A DNA stretch of 64,000 nt from Oerskovia enterophila. Lineage in GTDB: Bacteria > Actinomycetota > Actinomycetes > Actinomycetales > Cellulomonadaceae. Location: contig NZ_MAQA01000012.1 in assembly GCF_001692445.1 (NCBI RefSeq), positions 28,984-92,983 of the forward strand, written 5' to 3'. Of the stretch, positions 44,957 to 52,990 are shown one piece after another (the stretch's first letter is position 1; every line of letters begins with the position of its first letter). The position numbers were made by a program, and so were the translations under genes. Below the pieces are notes generated by a model. It saw only the letters and a list, made by a program, of their open reading frames with translations, made no database searches and was not told the origin of the DNA.

Positions 44957-44984
44957 TTGCAGTCCCGTGCGCCCCGCGTAGGGT
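44957..44984 (+). promoter_or_regulatory. Promoter of the urease operon
   Basis: TTGCAG (44957-44962) and TAGGGT (44979-44984) with 16 bases between, giving a leader of about 60 bases to ureA. The 264-bp gap contains no other gene that I can support. Confidence 0.5.
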
Positions 44985-45052
44985 CGAAGACATCAGACGC
45001 GAAGACCGATGGCTTCCGGCTGCCGGTCGCACCCCGAAAGGTCGTGCAGGCA

Positions 45053-45358
45053 ATGAATCTCACCCCACGAGAAATCGACAAGCTGTATGTGTACCAAGTG
45101 GCAGATCTCGCGCGGAAGCGTCGTGAGCGTGGTACCAAGCTGAACCTCAGCGAGGCGCAGGCGTTGATCTCGGAAGCAATTCTCGAGGCCGCGCGGGACG
45201 GAAAGTCCGTGGCCGAGTGCATGGAGCTCGGCAAGAAGGTCGTCTCCGAGAAGGACTGCATGCCGGGCGTGCGCGAGAGGCTCTCCCTCCTCCAGGTCGA
45301 GGCGACGTTCGTCGACGGCAGCAAGCTGGTCTCGTGTCACGACCCCGTGGCGGCCTGA
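45053..45358 (+). CDS. ureA: Urease subunit gamma
   Basis: Smallest structural subunit of nickel urease, 101 residues: MNLTPREIDKLYVYQVADLARKRRERGTKLNLSEAQALISEAILEAARDGKSVAECMELGKKVV and the terminal VEATFVDGSKLVSCHDPV, matching the UreA length and order. The frame upstream to 44957 is open but lacks homology, so ATG 45053 is the start; the Shine-Dalgarno is weak (CAGG). First gene of the operon. The next gene starts four bases after the stop. Confidence 0.96.
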   Translation: MNLTPREIDKLYVYQVADLARKRRERGTKLNLSEAQALISEAILEAARDGKSVAECMELGKKVVSEKDCMPGVRERLSLLQVEATFVDGSKLVSCHDPVAA

Positions 45359-45361
45359 CAT

Positions 45362-46306
45362 ATGTCGGCAGGGGCACACGACGAAGCGCGGCTGGTCGTC
45401 GTCGGGGGGCACGAGAGCGACGACGGGGCTGACCTCGGATTCCTCCGGGACGCACTGCCCGGTGCGGTCGTCTCGCCGGCGGGGCGCGTCCTGCACAACA
45501 CGGTGAGTGCACTGCTCACCTCCGGGGACGCACCGGTCGCGGTACTGCCCATGACGTTCGGCAGGAACCCGACGATGGTCGCGGACGTGGCCAAGACCCT
45601 CAAGTGGCTGAGCACGGGGGACGGTGCGGGCCGAGTTGTCCTGTGCGACGACTTCGGGACGATCGACCACCTGATCGCGTGGCTCCGCAAGGCCGCTACC
45701 GAGACGGCCAAGCACCGACCCGGGGCGGCCCTCGTGATCACGGCCCGGGCGTCGAACCCGTTCGACGATGCGGAGCTGTACCGCGTGGCGCACCTGGTGC
45801 GGACGCACGGGGCGGGACTCGAGGTCGAGGTCGCATGCGTCGAGGAGGACGGCGACGTCGCGGACGCGGTGCGTCGTGCCCGGCTGCTGGGCTCGGAGGA
45901 GTCCGTCGTGGTCCCGGCCGGATTCGCCAGGACCAGCTCCGCGCCGTGGGGGAGCGGTGAGCTCGCGAGGGCCAGGTTCTACGGTCCGCTCATGTCGGAG
46001 CAGGCGATCCTCCAGGTCGTCCGGCAGCGGCTCGCTGCCGCCGAGCACAGCCTGAGCCACGGGCACGACGGCATCGAGACAGGGTTGCTCGCCGACCACG
46101 GTCACGGGTACGCGCACTCCCACGCGTTCGAGGAGAGCCAGGGCGGTCATGCCCACCCGCATCCCCACCCGCACCCGCACCCGCATGGCGGAGGGGAGCC
46201 CACGCACGCCCCGGTGAACAGCGCGCACGGGCACGACAGCAAGCATCACGAGGCACCTGCAGCCCACGGCGCCTCCAACGACGAGGTACTCACACATCGT
46301 CACTGA
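45362..46306 (+). CDS. CbiX/SirB-like chelatase with histidine-rich tail, in the urease operon
   Basis: Protein of 314 residues. Residues 8-225 resemble the CbiX/SirB metal-chelatase fold: LVVVGGHES at 11-19 corresponds to the HGS active-site strand (His17), and VAVLPMTFGRNPTMVADVAKTLKWL to the second metal-site strand, where the usual His is Asn69. It continues with a second, more diverged half (GAALVITARASNPFDDAELYRV, EEDGDVADAVRRARLLG). Residues 229-314 are a tail with 22 His in 86 residues, including seven His alternating with Ala or Pro near 259-271. ureA ends four bases before it and ureB follows after 78 bases, and ureE is absent. Inference: a nickel-binding or nickel-delivery factor for urease, in place of UreE. 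Chelatase activity on tetrapyrroles is unlikely to be the role here. Confidence 0.75.
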   Translation: MSAGAHDEARLVVVGGHESDDGADLGFLRDALPGAVVSPAGRVLHNTVSALLTSGDAPVAVLPMTFGRNPTMVADVAKTLKWLSTGDGAGRVVLCDDFGTIDHLIAWLRKAATETAKHRPGAALVITARASNPFDDAELYRVAHLVRTHGAGLEVEVACVEEDGDVADAVRRARLLGSEESVVVPAGFARTSSAPWGSGELARARFYGPLMSEQAILQVVRQRLAAAEHSLSHGHDGIETGLLADHGHGYAHSHAFEESQGGHAHPHPHPHPHPHGGGEPTHAPVNSAHGHDSKHHEAPAAHGASNDEVLTHRH

Positions 46307-46384
46307 GCGGTCGCCGAGACCGTCTGGTCATTGCGTCGACAGGCAGCACCCCGACGCGAACAGCAGCAAGTGGAGGGAAGAACG

Positions 46385-46801
46385 ATGCTAGGTAGCCCCA
46401 AGTACCACCACACCAACGAGGACATCGAGATCAACGCGGGCCGGGAGACGGTGACGCTCAAGGTGAGCAACACCGGTGACCGCGCCGTGCAGATCGGTTC
46501 GCACTTCCACTTCTTCGAGGTGAACCGTGCCTTGCTCTTCGAGCGGGAGAAGGCGTACGGGATGCACCTGGACATCCCCGCCGGCACCGGCGTGCGTATC
46601 GAGCCAGGCGACACTCGAGAGGTCACGCTGACGGCCTTCTCCGGGGCGCGTCACCTCGTCGGCTTCAACAACCTGGTCGACGGTGGGCTCGACTCGCAGC
46701 AGACCCGGATCGACTCGATCGTGCGTATGACCGAGGGACAGTTCAAGGACGGCAAGCCGGCAGCGCGGACCTCCGGAGCTGCGAAGAAGGGGAAGAAGTA
46801 A
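46385..46801 (+). CDS. ureB: Urease subunit beta
   Basis: Structural subunit of 138 residues: residues 12-105 contain [77 protein letters not shown], the conserved UreB pattern. A lysine-rich C-terminal extension ([15 protein letters not shown]) is extra. ATG 46385 follows GGAGGGAAG. The stop TAA shares its last A with the ureC ATG, so the two are translationally coupled. Confidence 0.96.
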   Translation: MLGSPKYHHTNEDIEINAGRETVTLKVSNTGDRAVQIGSHFHFFEVNRALLFEREKAYGMHLDIPAGTGVRIEPGDTREVTLTAFSGARHLVGFNNLVDGGLDSQQTRIDSIVRMTEGQFKDGKPAARTSGAAKKGKK

Positions 46802-48525
46802 TGGCCATCATCTCCCGCAAGCAGTACACGGACCTGTTCGGTCCGACCACCGGCGACAAGGTGCACCTCGCCGACTCGAACCTCGTGATCGAGATCGAGA
46901 AGGACTACAACGAGGGCCACTACGGCGACGAGGTCGTGTACGGCGGTGGCAAGACCGCCCGTGACGGCATGGCCGCCGACCCGCAGGCCACCAGCGCTCA
47001 GGGTGCGCTCGACCTGGTCATCACCAACGCCATCATCCTCGATCCCGTCCTCGGCGTGATCAAGGGCGACATCGGGGTCAAGGACGGCAAGATCGCCGGT
47101 ATCGGCAAGTCGGGCAACCCTCATCTGCAGAGCGGCGTCGACCCGCGGCTGGTGGTCGGCGCCACGACCGAGGTCCTTGCCGGTGAGCACTGCATCGCGA
47201 CCGCCGGGGCGATCGACTCCCACGTGCACTACATCTCGCCGCAGCAGGCGCAGGCCGCGCTCTCGAACGGCATCACGACGCTCTTCGGTGGCGGCACGGG
47301 GCCGACCGACGCGACGAACGGCGTGACCACGACCCCCGGCGCATGGCACCTGCACCGCATGATCCAGGCCGCCGAGGAGATGCCCGTCAACATGGGCTTC
47401 CACGGCAAGGGCAACGGGTCGCTGCCGGAGGCGCTCATCGAGCAGATCGAGGCCGGAGCCTCGTCGCTCAAGGTGCACGAGGACTTCGGCGCGACCCCGG
47501 CGGTGATCCGGAACGCGCTGACCGTGGCCGACGCGTACGACGTCCAGGTCTCGATCCACACCGACAGCCTCAACGAGGCGGGCTTCGTCGAGGACACGAT
47601 CTCGGCGATCGACGGCCGCACCATCCACACGTACCACACCGAGGGGGCAGGCGGTGGGCACGCACCGGACATCATGAGGGCCGCCGGGTACCCCAACGTG
47701 CTGCCGTCCTCGACCAACCCGACCCTGCCGTACACCGTGAACTCGGTCGACGAGCTCCTCGACATGGTCATGGTGTGCCACCACCTGTCGCACGACATCC
47801 CGGAGGACGTCGCGTTCGCCGACTCGCGTGTCCGCGCCGAGACGATCTCCGCGGAGACCGTCCTGCACGACGAGGGCGTCCTGTCGATGTTCTCTTCCGA
47901 CTCCCAGGCCATGGGGCGTATCGGTGAGTCGGTGACGCGTGCCTTCCAGACCGCACACCACAACAAGGCGGTGCGCGGCCCGCTGCCCGAGGAGACCGGG
48001 GACAACGACAACTTCCGCGTGCTGCGCTACCTGGCGAAGGTGACCATCAACCCGGCGATCACGCAGGGCGTCTCGGACTACATCGGGTCGCTCGAGCCGG
48101 GCAAGATGGCCGACATCGTGCTGTGGCCCGTCGACTCGTTCGCCGCGAAGCCCAAGGTCGTCGTCAAGGGCGGGCTCATCAACTGGGCCCTCATGGGCGA
48201 CCCGAACGCGTCGCTGCCCACGCCCCAGCCCGTGTACTACCGGCCGATGTTCGGCGCGTTCGGGCAGGCGCTGCAGAAGACCCGCATCACGTTCATGTCC
48301 CAGGCCGCGATCGACAAGGGCGTCCCCGAGCAGCTCGACCTGAAGAGCCAGGTCCTGCCGGTGCGCCGCTGCCGCGCGATCGGCAAGGAGCACATGGTCC
48401 GCAACGACGTCGCCCCCGTGATCGAGGTCGACCCGGAGACGTACAAGGTGACGTTCGACGGGAAGCCCGCGCACATCGAGCCGGCCGAGTCCCTGCCCAT
48501 GACCCAGCTCTTCTTCCTCGCCTGA
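46801..48525 (+). CDS. ureC: Urease subunit alpha (catalytic)
   Basis: Catalytic subunit, 574 residues, hydrolysing urea to ammonia and carbamate at a dinickel centre. Key parts: [53 protein letters not shown] with the His-x-His nickel ligands, [11 protein letters not shown] with Lys224 as the carbamylated bridge, [29 protein letters not shown], the mobile flap [21 protein letters not shown] with Cys326 and His328, and [12 protein letters not shown]. All ligands are present, so the enzyme should be active. The start overlaps the ureB stop by one base. Confidence 0.98.
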   Translation: MAIISRKQYTDLFGPTTGDKVHLADSNLVIEIEKDYNEGHYGDEVVYGGGKTARDGMAADPQATSAQGALDLVITNAIILDPVLGVIKGDIGVKDGKIAGIGKSGNPHLQSGVDPRLVVGATTEVLAGEHCIATAGAIDSHVHYISPQQAQAALSNGITTLFGGGTGPTDATNGVTTTPGAWHLHRMIQAAEEMPVNMGFHGKGNGSLPEALIEQIEAGASSLKVHEDFGATPAVIRNALTVADAYDVQVSIHTDSLNEAGFVEDTISAIDGRTIHTYHTEGAGGGHAPDIMRAAGYPNVLPSSTNPTLPYTVNSVDELLDMVMVCHHLSHDIPEDVAFADSRVRAETISAETVLHDEGVLSMFSSDSQAMGRIGESVTRAFQTAHHNKAVRGPLPEETGDNDNFRVLRYLAKVTINPAITQGVSDYIGSLEPGKMADIVLWPVDSFAAKPKVVVKGGLINWALMGDPNASLPTPQPVYYRPMFGAFGQALQKTRITFMSQAAIDKGVPEQLDLKSQVLPVRRCRAIGKEHMVRNDVAPVIEVDPETYKVTFDGKPAHIEPAESLPMTQLFFLA

Positions 48526-48533
48526 GGATGGTC

Positions 48534-49244
48534 ATGATCGAGACGGCCCGGACGAGGACCGACGTGAGTGCCCTCCTCGTCAGCCTCCAGCTGTCGGACT
48601 CGGCCTTCCCGAGCGGCTTCTACACGATGTCGCACGGGTTGGAAGGGTTCAGCCAGGCGCGCCTGGTCGACCGCGGAGACGTCGAGGGGCTGCTCACGGG
48701 TCTGTTGCTGCACTCCGTGGGCCCGGGCGACGCGACAGCGCTCGCCCGGGCCCACGAGGCGGCGATGGACGCCGACTGGGACCGGGTCCAGGAGGTGGAC
48801 CAGATGCTCTTCGCCTCGAAGCTCAACGCCGAGATGCGCAAGGCCTCGGTCCGCAGCGGGCACCAGCTCACCGACATCGCCCGTGAGGCGATCGGAGGGC
48901 CGGAGCTCGAGGAGTGGGGGCGACGGATCACGGCCAAGGAGACGCCGGGATGTCAGCCCGTCGCGACCGCGGTCGCGTACGCCGGCACCCGCGTGAGCAC
49001 CGAGCAGGCGGTGGCGTCGGACATGTTCGCGTTCGCGGTGAGCTTCGTGGGCGCGGCACTTCGCCTGCGTCTCACGGACCACCGGCACGCACAGGTGGTC
49101 CTGCACGCCGTCGGGCCGGTCATCGAGGCCGCGACAGCCGATGCGGTGACGCGAGACCTGACGGACATGGGTGGGTGCGTGCCTCTCGCCGACGTGATGT
49201 CGGCACAGCACGAGCGTGCCGAGGCGCGGTTGTTCGCCAGCTGA
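48534..49244 (+). CDS. ureF: Urease accessory protein UreF
   Basis: Part of the UreD-UreF-UreG activation complex that gates UreG and couples nickel transfer to GTP hydrolysis. About 236 residues, all-helical: LLVSLQLSDSAFPSGFYTMSHGLEGFSQ is the UreF signature at the N-terminus, followed by ALARAHEAAM, MLFASKLNAEMRKASVRSGHQL and the C-terminal VTRDLTDMGGCVPLADVMSAQHE with the conserved tail that docks UreG/UreD. ATG 48534 is best placed after GAGGA at the ureC stop; ATG 48528 in frame is an alternative. Eight bases after ureC. Confidence 0.95.
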   Translation: MIETARTRTDVSALLVSLQLSDSAFPSGFYTMSHGLEGFSQARLVDRGDVEGLLTGLLLHSVGPGDATALARAHEAAMDADWDRVQEVDQMLFASKLNAEMRKASVRSGHQLTDIAREAIGGPELEEWGRRITAKETPGCQPVATAVAYAGTRVSTEQAVASDMFAFAVSFVGAALRLRLTDHRHAQVVLHAVGPVIEAATADAVTRDLTDMGGCVPLADVMSAQHERAEARLFAS

Positions 49245-49329
49245 GCGGTGTCCGCGAGGAACCGTGGACAGGGCGTCGGACGAGACGTAGACAAGAGATA
49301 CAGGCAGACGAGAAAGACGAGGCAGTCGA

Positions 49330-49965
49330 ATGAGCGAGAACGTCCTGAGGATCGGCATCGGCGGACCGGTGGGTTCGGGCAAGACCGCTCTCACGGAGGC
49401 GCTGGTGCCCAAGCTGTTCGCGGCCGGGCGTCAGCCGGCCGTCATCACCAACGACATCTACACGCAGGAGGATGCGCAGCACGTGCGACGCGAGCTCGCG
49501 GGGATCCTCGACCCCGAGCGGGTCGTGGGCGTCGAGACGGGGGCGTGCCCGCACACCGCGGTGCGCGACGACCCGACCATGAACCTCGCGGCAGGCGCGG
49601 AGATGCTCGAGAAGTTCCCCGAGGTCGACACGCTGATCTACGAGTCGGGGGGCGACAACCTGACGCTCACCTTCTCGCCCTCGCTCGCGGACGTGTTCAT
49701 CTTCGTGCTGGACACCTCGGAGGGCGAGAAGATGCCCCGCAAGAGGGGTCCGGGTATCACGGAGTCGGACATCCTGGTGATCAACAAGATCGACATCGCG
49801 CAGTACGTGCGGACCGACCTCGGGGTCATGGAGTCGGACGCGCGACGGGTCCGCGACGGCAAGCCCGTCGTGCTCACCAACTCGTTGACGGGGCAGGGGC
49901 TCGACGAGCTGTACGAGCAGATCTTCACGCTGTGGAACGGCCGACGAAGCGCGCTCGTCGGATGA
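49330..49965 (+). CDS. ureG: Urease accessory GTPase UreG
   Basis: SIMIBI-class GTPase of 211 residues that binds nickel and GTP and delivers nickel to urease. P-loop GIGGPVGSGKTALTEAL near residues 8-24, then VITNDIYTQEDAQHV, the invariant Cys-Pro-His metal site in VETGACPHTAVRDDP, the LIYESGGDNLTLTFSPSLAD segment, and NKID. ATG 49330 has no strong Shine-Dalgarno, with only GAGAAAGACGAGG some bases upstream. The stop overlaps the ureD ATG (ATGA). With no ureE in the operon, UreG may receive nickel from the His-rich protein encoded at 45362-46306. Confidence 0.97.
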   Translation: MSENVLRIGIGGPVGSGKTALTEALVPKLFAAGRQPAVITNDIYTQEDAQHVRRELAGILDPERVVGVETGACPHTAVRDDPTMNLAAGAEMLEKFPEVDTLIYESGGDNLTLTFSPSLADVFIFVLDTSEGEKMPRKRGPGITESDILVINKIDIAQYVRTDLGVMESDARRVRDGKPVVLTNSLTGQGLDELYEQIFTLWNGRRSALVG

Positions 49966-51026
49966 GTGCGGAGCTCGTGACCGACGTGCCGGAAGCGGCA
50001 CCCCTGCACGCGGTGCCCGGCGAGCCGACCGGCTCGCCGGGACCCGCGGGCCCTCGAGGGGACTCGTGGACGAGCGCGGACGCCTACGGCGGCTATCGCC
50101 TCCAGCCCACGCACTACGAGCCGGACCGTGTCCCGCGGGAGGTCCTCCAGCACAGCAGCACCCCGGACACGCTGGCGACGGGCAGCCCGGGCAAGGTGGG
50201 GCTCCTCGAGATCGAGTTCGGCAAGAACGAACGCGGCACCGAGGTGGTCCACCATTACCAGAAGTCGCCGCTCCAGATCATGCGTCCGCTGTACTACGAC
50301 CCGCTTCGCCCCGACATGCCGTACACGTACCTCATGTCGACGGGTGGGGGCATCCTCCAGGGTGACCGGCTCCGGACGGACCTCACGTTCGGTCCGGGGA
50401 CGTCCGCGCACGTCACGACGTCGGCGCACACCAAGGTGTACCGGATGGAGCACGACTACGCGGTCGCCCAGACCAACATCGAGGTCGGTGCGGGCGCCTA
50501 CGCCGAGTACCTGCCTGATCCCGTGATCCCGTTCGCCGACTCCCGGCTCTACCAGCGGACGCGGGTCAGGCTCGACGAGTCGGCCACGCTCGTGGCAGGG
50601 GAGACGGTCTTCGCGGGCCGACTGGCACGGGACGAGCGGCACCGGTACACGGTCTTCGCCTCGGACTTCGAGGTCCGGCGACCGGACGGGCTGATCGTCG
50701 CGCTCGACCGCGTGCGGCTCACGCCCGAGGACGGGCAGACCGGTGGCCTCGCGGTGCTCGGCGACAGGGACGTGCTGTCGATGCTCTACGTGCTCACGCC
50801 TCTCGCCCCTGCGGCCCAGCTCGCCGACCTGCTGCACTCGGTGCTCGCCGAACGGTTCGAGGAGGACCTGTTCCTCGGAGTGAGCGCCCTGCCGGGGGAC
50901 ACGGGCGTCTGGGTGCGGATCGTCGGGGACGACACCGAGGCGGTGGCTCACGCGAACACCGCGGCCTGGCAGGCGGTGCGCCTGCTCCTCACGGGGGTCG
51001 AGGCTCCGCTGATCCGGAAGAGCTGA
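49962..51026 (+). CDS. ureD: Urease accessory protein UreD
   Basis: Scaffold subunit (UreD, also called UreH) of the activation complex, which binds apo-urease; 354 residues, longer than usual (about 270-300). The first 70 residues are an unusual Pro/Gly/Thr-rich extension. The core shows GLLEIEFGKNERGTEVVHHYQKSPLQIMRPLYYDPLRP, YTYLMSTGGGILQGDRLRTDLTFGPGTSAHVTTSAHTKVYRME, YAEYLPDPVIPFADSRLYQRTRVRLDESATLVAGETVFAGRLA and VRLLLTGVEAPLIRKS. ATG overlaps the ureG stop by four bases, so coupling is tight. Confidence 0.95.
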   Translation: MSAELVTDVPEAAPLHAVPGEPTGSPGPAGPRGDSWTSADAYGGYRLQPTHYEPDRVPREVLQHSSTPDTLATGSPGKVGLLEIEFGKNERGTEVVHHYQKSPLQIMRPLYYDPLRPDMPYTYLMSTGGGILQGDRLRTDLTFGPGTSAHVTTSAHTKVYRMEHDYAVAQTNIEVGAGAYAEYLPDPVIPFADSRLYQRTRVRLDESATLVAGETVFAGRLARDERHRYTVFASDFEVRRPDGLIVALDRVRLTPEDGQTGGLAVLGDRDVLSMLYVLTPLAPAAQLADLLHSVLAERFEEDLFLGVSALPGDTGVWVRIVGDDTEAVAHANTAAWQAVRLLLTGVEAPLIRKS

Positions 51027-51032
51027 GGTCCC

Positions 51033-51119
51033 ATGAACGCCAAGGCCTCGTCCCTCCTGACCCAGGACGTCCCCGCCCCACCGACCGCTCGACCCGACAC
51101 CCGACCAGCAGGGAGATGA
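51033..51119 (+). CDS. Possible 28-residue ORF between ureD and the urea transporter gene
   Basis: ATG 51033 to TGA 51119 encodes MNAKASSLLTQDVPAP followed by a Thr/Arg/Pro-rich end, ending one base before the transporter ATG. GAGGT lies five bases before the ATG. No homology is recognised. It may be a coupling ORF or chance; the transporter's own GGGAG overlaps its end. Confidence 0.25.
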   Translation: MNAKASSLLTQDVPAPPTARPDTRPAGR

Positions 51120-51120
51120 C

Positions 51121-52053
51121 ATGTCAGCGACGAACGCAGCGACAGCACCTTCGAACGCGGCGGCGGTGACTGCCGGTTCCCTGGCCCACGGCCTGTCGCA
51201 GATCTTCTTCCAGAAGAACGTCTGGACGGGTCTGCTGATCCTCGCGGCCTTCGTGGTCGCGGACTGGCGCATGGCCCTGCTGGTCGTCGTCGGGACGGTC
51301 GCCTCGACGGCCGCGGGCTACCTGATGAAGGTCGGCGCGGACAACGTCGAGATGGGCCTGCAGGGCTTCTGCGGCGCGCTGGTCGGTGCCGCGGTGTTCG
51401 CGGCGATGGGCGGCGACCAGGCGTGGTCGTACGTGGTCGCGCTCATCGGTGGCCTGCTGTGCGCCCCGGTGACGTGGTTCTTCGTCTGGCTGTTCGGTAC
51501 CGAGCCGCTCAAGCGGTTCGCGCTGCCCGCCACCACGGCCCCGTTCTGCACGGTCGCCGGGATCATGTACGTCACCACCACGAGCCTGCACGTCTCCTCG
51601 GCCGGCACGCACGTGGCCGACGACACCACGACGGCATTCTTCCGCTCGTTGCTGACCAACGTGTCGGAGGTCGTGCTGGTCAACAGCCTGTGGGGCGGCG
51701 CGCTGATCCTGCTGGGACTGTTCGTCGCCTCGTGGAAGGTGGGCCTCGCGGCCGTCATGGGCAGCGTCGTCGGGAGCCTGTGCGCCCTGGCGTTCGGTGA
51801 GAACCTGCAGAACACGGCCAACGGGCTCGAGGGCTACTCGGGCGTCCTGACGGCGATCGCGCTCGCGGTGGTCTTCCTGCGCAGCACGACCGCGTCCTGG
51901 GTCTACGCGCTGATCGGCACGGTCGCGACGGCCGCGGTCACGCTCCTGATGCACGACCTCACGAGCGGCCCGGTCTACACGTGGCCCTACATCCTCACCA
52001 CGTGGGTGTTCCTGATCATCGCGGCGTTCGTCCCGGCGCTCAAGCGGTCCTGA
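51121..52053 (+). CDS. Urea transporter (UT family)
   Basis: Membrane channel-like urea transporter of 310 residues of the UT family (Yut/UT-B type), trimeric in structurally known members. The two pseudo-repeats of the UT fold are evident: QIFFQKNVWTGLLILAAFVVADWRMALL with VEMGLQGFCGALVGAAVF, and in the second half VSEVVLVNSLWGGALILLGLFVASWKVGLAAVMGS with ANGLEGYSGVLTAIALAVVF. The Phe/Leu-Gly-Leu-x-Gly motifs line the pore in related proteins. GGGAG precedes ATG 51121. Last gene of the urease operon; a strong hairpin follows. Confidence 0.95.
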   Translation: MSATNAATAPSNAAAVTAGSLAHGLSQIFFQKNVWTGLLILAAFVVADWRMALLVVVGTVASTAAGYLMKVGADNVEMGLQGFCGALVGAAVFAAMGGDQAWSYVVALIGGLLCAPVTWFFVWLFGTEPLKRFALPATTAPFCTVAGIMYVTTTSLHVSSAGTHVADDTTTAFFRSLLTNVSEVVLVNSLWGGALILLGLFVASWKVGLAAVMGSVVGSLCALAFGENLQNTANGLEGYSGVLTAIALAVVFLRSTTASWVYALIGTVATAAVTLLMHDLTSGPVYTWPYILTTWVFLIIAAFVPALKRS

Positions 52054-52080
52054 GCGGCGTTCTCACAGCACGCACGGCCT

Positions 52081-52117
52081 GACGGCGGCGCTCCCCGAGA
52101 AGGGGAGCGCCGCCGTC
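52081..52117 (+). terminator. Terminator of the urease operon
   Basis: Perfect 16-base arms GACGGCGGCGCTCCCC/GGGGAGCGCCGCCGTC with a GAGAA loop. It lies between the convergent transporter and crcB genes and carries the GCCGTCGGGC element at its end. Confidence 0.8.
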
Positions 52118-52166
52118 GGGCGTGACGGGAGTTCTCGCACCTGCCCGACGGCGACGGACGGGCTCC

Positions 52167-52544
52167 TCAGAGCGAGGCGCCCCAGCGGTAGCCCACGTAG
52201 GCGAGCGCGACGCACACCACGAGGATGCCGATCGAGTAGGCGAACGCCGTCCCGTAGCGCTTCTGCTTGATGAGCTGGACGGCCTCGTAGCTCGCGGTGC
52301 TGAACGTCGTGTACCCGCCCAGGAAGCCCGTGCCGATCACGGCGCTGACGTCGGTCGAGGCGATCTTGCTCACGACCAGGCCGGTCAGGACGCCCAGGAC
52401 GAGCGAGCCCGACATGTTGATGATCGCGGTGGGCCAGGGGAAGGCCGTCTTGACCTTCGAGCGGATCAGCCCGTCGACCACGAAGCGCGTCCCGGCTCCC
52501 AGGCCACCGGCGATCGCGAGGAGGAGGAAGATGCCGAGCGTCAT
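52167..52544 (-). CDS. crcB: Fluoride channel CrcB/Fluc, first
   Basis: Fluoride-exporting channel subunit of 125 residues with four helices: LLLAIAGGLGAGTRFVVDGLI, PWPTAIINMSGSLVLGVLTGL (N and S of the fluoride path), VIGTGFLGGYTTFSTASYEAVQL (the TTFST motif), and AYSIGILVVCVALAYVGYR. In many actinobacteria two different crcB genes form a heterodimeric channel. The start overlaps the stop of the other crcB by four bases (ATGA). Confidence 0.95.
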   Translation of the reverse strand: MTLGIFLLLAIAGGLGAGTRFVVDGLIRSKVKTAFPWPTAIINMSGSLVLGVLTGLVVSKIASTDVSAVIGTGFLGGYTTFSTASYEAVQLIKQKRYGTAFAYSIGILVVCVALAYVGYRWGASL

Positions 52545-52990
52545 CGCGCCGTCCCCTCGTCGCTTGTCTGCTTCTGGGCGTTGACCTTGGTCGCCACGAC
52601 GATCCCCGCGAACGTCGCGACCGCACCGATCAGCACGGTCGCCAGGACGTAGACGAGGGCCAGGTCGACGCGCGACTTGTCGAGCAGGACCGCGGTGTCG
52701 GTCGCGAGCGAGCTGTACGTCGTGAAGCCGCCGCAGAAGCCGGTCCCGAGGAGCAGCTTGAGCCGGGGCCCACGCGGGTCGCCCGGCAGGCGGCGGGCCA
52801 CGGCCTCGTAGAGGTAGCCCAGCAGGAACGCTCCGACGATGTTGACGATCGGGATCGCGATGGGCAGCTGGTCGATGTCGGGGACCGCGAGCGAGACGCC
52901 CTCGCGCCCCGCGGCGCCGAACGCTCCTCCGATCATGACGAGACCGATCGAGGCCCAGCGCAGGTAGCTGGGCCTCGTCGCGGCGGCCAT
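52541..52990 (-). CDS. crcB: Fluoride channel CrcB/Fluc, second
   Basis: Partner fluoride channel of 149 residues: IGGAFGAAGREGVSLAVPD, PIAIPIVNIVGAFLLGYLYEAV, LLLGTGFCGGFTTYSSLATDTAVLL (TTYSS motif) and ALVYVLATVLIGAVATFAGIVVATK. It probably pairs with the downstream CrcB in an antiparallel heterodimer. Its ATG overlaps the usp stop by one base (TGATG), so usp, crcB and crcB form one operon. No fluoride riboswitch is seen upstream. Confidence 0.95.
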   Translation of the reverse strand: MAAATRPSYLRWASIGLVMIGGAFGAAGREGVSLAVPDIDQLPIAIPIVNIVGAFLLGYLYEAVARRLPGDPRGPRLKLLLGTGFCGGFTTYSSLATDTAVLLDKSRVDLALVYVLATVLIGAVATFAGIVVATKVNAQKQTSDEGTAR

